This document shows, piece after piece, positions 5,772-7,924 of a stretch of 7,924 bases of DNA. This stretch comes from Acidimicrobiaceae bacterium (GTDB lineage Bacteria > Actinomycetota > Acidimicrobiia > Acidimicrobiales > UBA8190), in assembly GCA_003131945.1 (NCBI GenBank), contig PKWD01000471.1, positions 3,413-11,336 of the forward strand. The letters are read 5' to 3'. The position numbers were made by a program, and so were the translations under genes. Under the pieces are notes generated by a model, which saw nothing but the letters and a program-made list of their open reading frames with translations, searched no databases and had not been told where the DNA came from. Positions within the stretch are counted from its first letter, which is position 1; each line of letters starts with the position of its first letter.

Positions 5772-6192
5772 ATGACATGGCTTTCCATTATCAAAGAGGT
5801 TTTCATCGACGCTCGCCCTGATGACGTCTGGGCGGCGGTCCGAGACTTCGGCGCCCTGCACGAGCGCCTGTCCCCGGCTTGGTCGTGGATTGCCGGCTCG
5901 ATGGACCCGATGTCCGGATCGTCACGTTCTTCAATGGTGCCGAGGCCCGCGAGATTCTCGTCGGCATCGATGACACGGCACGACGACTGGCCTACTCGGT
6001 CACCGATAGTCCTATGGGGTTCGCCCCAGCAGCGCGTCGGCCCAGGTCTTCGACGAGGGCGAGCGCCACACCCGCTTCGTTCGGATCACGGATCTACTCC
6101 CTGACGAGCTCGCCACCGACACCGCTCAACTCATGGAACGCGGCATTGGCGTCATCAAAACCACAATGGAGACGAGGATAGCGAGCACATAA
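5772..6192 (+). pseudogene. SRPBCC-family (START/polyketide cyclase-like) gene with two -1 frameshifts
   Basis: Three overlapping frames together encode one SRPBCC (helix-grip, polyketide cyclase/dehydrase or lipid-transport-like) protein. Segment one (from ATG 5772) gives IIKEVFIDARPDDVWAAVRD and FGALHERLSP. Segment two gives VVDCRLDGPDVRIVTFFNG, then AREILVGIDDTARRLAYSV to about 6024. Segment three gives SASAQVFDEGERHTRFVRIT and DLLPDELATDTAQLMERGIG, ending at TAA 6190-6192. Breaks fall near 5870 and 6026, each at a CCCC run (5872-5875; 6024-6027). One extra C at each restores a continuous 140-residue protein, about normal for the family. As written, the first frame would stop at 6104 as an abnormal 110-residue product. 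Two nearby homopolymer contractions with otherwise conserved coding suggest assembly or sequencing error, or a very recent pseudogene. Ligand unknown. AAGGAG precedes the start. Confidence 0.85.
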
Positions 6193-6368
6193 AGTCGCTG
6201 TCGTTGTGCCGCGGGCCATTCTGCGCTCTCTGGTGTGCTCCACCGTGTCCGGTTCCGGTGCGCCATCGAAGCAACGATTGTCCCCGACCCGGTCACGTCG
6301 GTCGGCGCGTCGGACGGCGAGCCTGCCCGAGAAGCGCGACCTGGATATGCGGGCGGCCCCAGTGCCCG

Positions 6369-6394
6369 GGAATGGGTGACAGAAACCCCATTCC
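6369..6394 (+). terminator. Hairpin GGAATGGG-N10-CCCATTCC, possible terminator
   Basis: A perfect eight-base stem closes a ten-base loop and is followed by the moderately T-rich TTGGACTTTCT. It is 176 bases beyond the SRPBCC stop. It may end that transcript, or form the first element of the transpeptidase leader. The T-tract is imperfect, so the terminator call is tentative. Confidence 0.45.
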
Positions 6395-6463
6395 TTGGAC
6401 TTTCTGGGGCGCTGGCTCCCACGTGCCCTTACGAGGCCCTCGGGGTTTCTGGCATATTCCCAC

Positions 6464-6479
6464 CCAGGGGAGACCCTGG
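6464..6479 (+). repeat. Hairpin CCAGGG-GAGA-CCCTGG with a GNRA tetraloop
   Basis: A perfect six-base stem is closed by GAGA, which fits the stable GNRA tetraloop class. That favours a structured RNA over a protein-binding dyad. It lies about 155 bases before the transpeptidase start. Confidence 0.5.
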
Positions 6480-6543
6480 CGGAACAGGTCGACGTCCCTG
6501 AGCGATGCCGGCACGGTCGGGGCAACTGCTAGACAGGAACACT

Positions 6544-6558
6544 GTGGTCGTGGACCAC
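6544..6558 (+). repeat. Hairpin or dyad GTGGTC-GTG-GACCAC
   Basis: A perfect six-base inverted repeat with a three-base centre, 77 bases before the transpeptidase start. It could be an operator or the last stem of the leader; the sequence does not tell which. Confidence 0.4.
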
Positions 6559-6635
6559 GCTGCGGCGCAGGACGGCGAGGTACACAACCACGGTTTGACC
6601 GACAGAGATCGGGGCCCTTCGGAGCAGGATTGACA

Positions 6636-7796
6636 ATGGCCGAATACAAGATCCTCATTCCCCCACCCAAGACCCATCGAATGGCGTGGACCGTGACCGT
6701 CCTCGCTGTCGTTGTTGTCGGCGTCGCCGCTGGGGTCTTCGTAGCGGGACGGCACAACAAGGGCCCTCGTCAGTCGGCCCAAGGTCGGAACACACCTGTC
6801 ACCCAGGCGCTCCAGGTCGTCTCCACCACTCCGGCGACCGGTGCTAGCAACGTGTCGTCGAATCAGGTGGTCAGAGTGCACCTGTCGTTGCCGGTGACGG
6901 GCACGACCGGAATGCCGACCTTCAATCCTTCGGTGACCGGGACATGGAAGAAGGTCGGATCCACGTCCCTTACGTTCGCGGCTACAACACCGTTCATACC
7001 GACGAGCACCGAGACGCTCACAATTCCTGCCGGGGCCGCCGGCCTCCACAGCACCGGTGGTCAGGTGCTCGCCGCGCCTGTCACCGTCACCTTCACCGTG
7101 GCCCAGGCCAGTACCGAGCGCCTGCAACAGCTGTTGGCGCAACTGAACTATCTCCCTCTTTCTTTTACCCCGGCCGGTCCCCTCAGTTCTCCGACCATGG
7201 CGGTGACCGCCCAAGCCGGGACCTTCGCATGGCGTTGGCCGAACACTCCGTCGTCGCTGACGTCGCTATGGACCGAGGGCGAAGAGAACGTCGTCACCAA
7301 AGGGGCCCTGGAGGACTTTGAGAATCAGAACGGATTGACAGTGGACGGGATAGCCGGCACCGCGGTGTGGTCGGCGCTGCTCGCTGACATGGGCACGGGA
7401 AAGGTCGATGCCAACCCGTACGTGTATGTCTTCGTGTCCAAACAACTGCCTGAAGCCCTGACCCTTTTCGCCAACGGAGACCCCCTGTTGGCCAACATCC
7501 CGGTCAATACGGGGGCTCCGGGGGCCGACACCACCGATGGCACGTACCCGGTGTTCGAACATGTCCTCAGCTCGCGGATGAAGGGAACCAATCCCGACGG
7601 CAGCACCTACGACGACCCGAACGTCCCGTGGGCCAGTTTCTTCCTCGGAGGGGACGCCCTGCACGGTTTCGTGCGGGCGACCTACGGTTCCCCGCAGAGC
7701 AACGGATGCGTCGAGATGACGATCGCCAACGCGGCGAAGGTCTGGCCCCTGACCCCGATCGGCACCTTGGTGACGGTGGTCGGACCCGCGTCCTAG
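6636..7796 (+). CDS. Membrane-anchored L,D-transpeptidase (Ig-like, PG-binding and YkuD domains), 386 aa
   Basis: Predicted to form 3-3 cross-links in peptidoglycan outside the membrane. A short Pro-rich cytoplasmic start (1-16) precedes one membrane segment (about 17-38, AWTVTVLAVVVVGVAAGVFV), an uncleaved anchor or signal with no lipobox Cys. An Ig-like/Big-type domain follows (about 59-155). Next is a peptidoglycan-binding type 1 motif (about 215-250, ALEDFENQNGLTVDGIAGTA). The YkuD catalytic domain runs from about 258 to the end. The active site is H343 and S355-N-G-C358-V, with Cys358 as nucleophile, and the domain closes with PIGTLVTVVG. The usual motif is SHGCVR; here Asn and Glu replace His and Arg. 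ATG 6636 is chosen because it gives a proper N-terminus before the membrane segment and has AGGA six bases upstream; the open frame extends to 6204 but is implausible there. It is a single-gene unit between a hairpin-rich leader and a 3' hairpin. Confidence 0.92.
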   Translation: MAEYKILIPPPKTHRMAWTVTVLAVVVVGVAAGVFVAGRHNKGPRQSAQGRNTPVTQALQVVSTTPATGASNVSSNQVVRVHLSLPVTGTTGMPTFNPSVTGTWKKVGSTSLTFAATTPFIPTSTETLTIPAGAAGLHSTGGQVLAAPVTVTFTVAQASTERLQQLLAQLNYLPLSFTPAGPLSSPTMAVTAQAGTFAWRWPNTPSSLTSLWTEGEENVVTKGALEDFENQNGLTVDGIAGTAVWSALLADMGTGKVDANPYVYVFVSKQLPEALTLFANGDPLLANIPVNTGAPGADTTDGTYPVFEHVLSSRMKGTNPDGSTYDDPNVPWASFFLGGDALHGFVRATYGSPQSNGCVEMTIANAAKVWPLTPIGTLVTVVGPAS

Positions 7797-7805
7797 CGGT
7801 ACGAA

Positions 7806-7828
7806 CCGAGCTCTGATGTTGTGCTCGG
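7806..7828 (+). terminator. Hairpin CCGAGC-N11-GCTCGG after the L,D-transpeptidase
   Basis: A perfect six-base stem with an 11-base loop begins nine bases after the TAG at 7794-7796. Its position suits a terminator, but there is no U-tract. An alternative small stem, CGGT-ACGA-ACCG (7797-7808), overlaps its left arm. I see no gene in the remaining bases to the right edge. Confidence 0.4.
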
Positions 7829-7924
7829 GCGAGGGCCAGACTGGCGCCGAGCCGGCCGAACCGATGCCAAGAGCGCGACCGCTGGTTGACAGGTGAGGAA
7901 CTCGGACAGAGGCTCGGATGTCGC

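Larger units (their letters stand above)
6193..6635 (+). other. 443-base non-coding stretch before the L,D-transpeptidase
   Basis: No convincing gene lies between the SRPBCC stop and ATG 6636. Open frames on both strands exist, including one in frame with the transpeptidase from 6204, but they are Arg/Pro/Gly/Cys-rich, lack ribosome-binding sites and match no family I know. The stretch contains three clean hairpins, listed separately (6369-6394, 6464-6479, 6544-6558), and a short dyad CGAGG-C-CCTCG at 6432-6442. It is long enough to hold a terminator for the upstream gene plus the promoter and a structured leader for the transpeptidase. I saw no match to the core sequence of the c-di-AMP (ydaO) riboswitch, and no tRNA. 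Confidence 0.6.

Noticed and set aside
6126..6422. Minus-strand open frame with a hydrophobic stretch near its end (toxin-like small membrane protein)
   Set aside because: The hydrophobic part is the reverse complement of the conserved SRPBCC C-terminus, so it is a shadow of that gene.
6204..6635. N-terminal extension of the L,D-transpeptidase frame back to 6204
   Set aside because: The frame is open but encodes a Cys/Arg/Pro-rich sequence with no family resemblance. ATG 6636 directly precedes a normal anchor segment and has AGGA six bases before it.
6193..6635. ydaO-type c-di-AMP riboswitch before the cell-wall gene
   Set aside because: The gene context is right, but I could not find the conserved core segments. 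A covariance-model scan would settle it.

Overview
The window is high-GC, with GTG starts, gene-to-gene overlaps and what looks like a leaderless start. Its gene content (bacterial Ku with a basic C-terminal tail, a DUF2277 protein, a CYTH protein opening with an E-R-E-Q-R motif, and an L,D-transpeptidase with an Ig-like domain) fits an actinomycetote. The style resembles uncultured or Acidimicrobiia-like lineages, but that placement is inference only. No rRNA, tRNA, CRISPR array, insertion sequence or phage gene was found. The region reads as ordinary chromosomal sequence with many small, loosely related transcription units.

Layout. (1) 1-966, plus strand: the 3' end of an unrecognised gene is translationally coupled (4-base GTGA overlap) to a classical short-chain dehydrogenase/reductase. 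(2) 986-1525, minus strand: a CYTH/triphosphate-tunnel protein. It is divergent, by only 23 bases, from (3) a GNAT acetyltransferase at 1549-2100, plus strand. The 3' end of that gene overlaps by 68 bases the convergent (4) APH-type phosphotransferase (2033-3118, minus). The phosphotransferase is the last gene of a minus-strand group of three: unknown protein (3771-3382), DUF2277 protein (3371-3153), phosphotransferase. (5) 3938-4993, plus: Ku, the DNA-end-binding protein of bacterial non-homologous end joining. A tandem 18-base repeat and a dyad lie just upstream, and a hairpin follows the gene. (6) 5054-5575, minus: a second GNAT acetyltransferase, of the YhbS/COG3153 type. (7) 5772-6192, plus: an SRPBCC-family gene broken into three frames. 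Each break lies at a CCCC run and is healed by one extra C. (8) 6193-6635: a 443-base non-coding stretch with three good hairpins. (9) 6636-7796, plus: a membrane-anchored L,D-transpeptidase (Ig-like domain, peptidoglycan-binding domain, YkuD catalytic domain), with a hairpin after its stop.

The genes do not form one obvious pathway. Ku (DNA repair) and the L,D-transpeptidase (3-3 peptidoglycan cross-linking) have clear roles. The SDR, the two GNATs, the phosphotransferase and the CYTH protein are enzymes of known fold with unknown substrates. No convincing new multi-gene system was found. The most useful points for follow-up are the homopolymer-associated frameshifts in the SRPBCC gene, the repeat/dyad in front of ku, the structured leader before the transpeptidase, and the unassigned three-gene minus-strand group.
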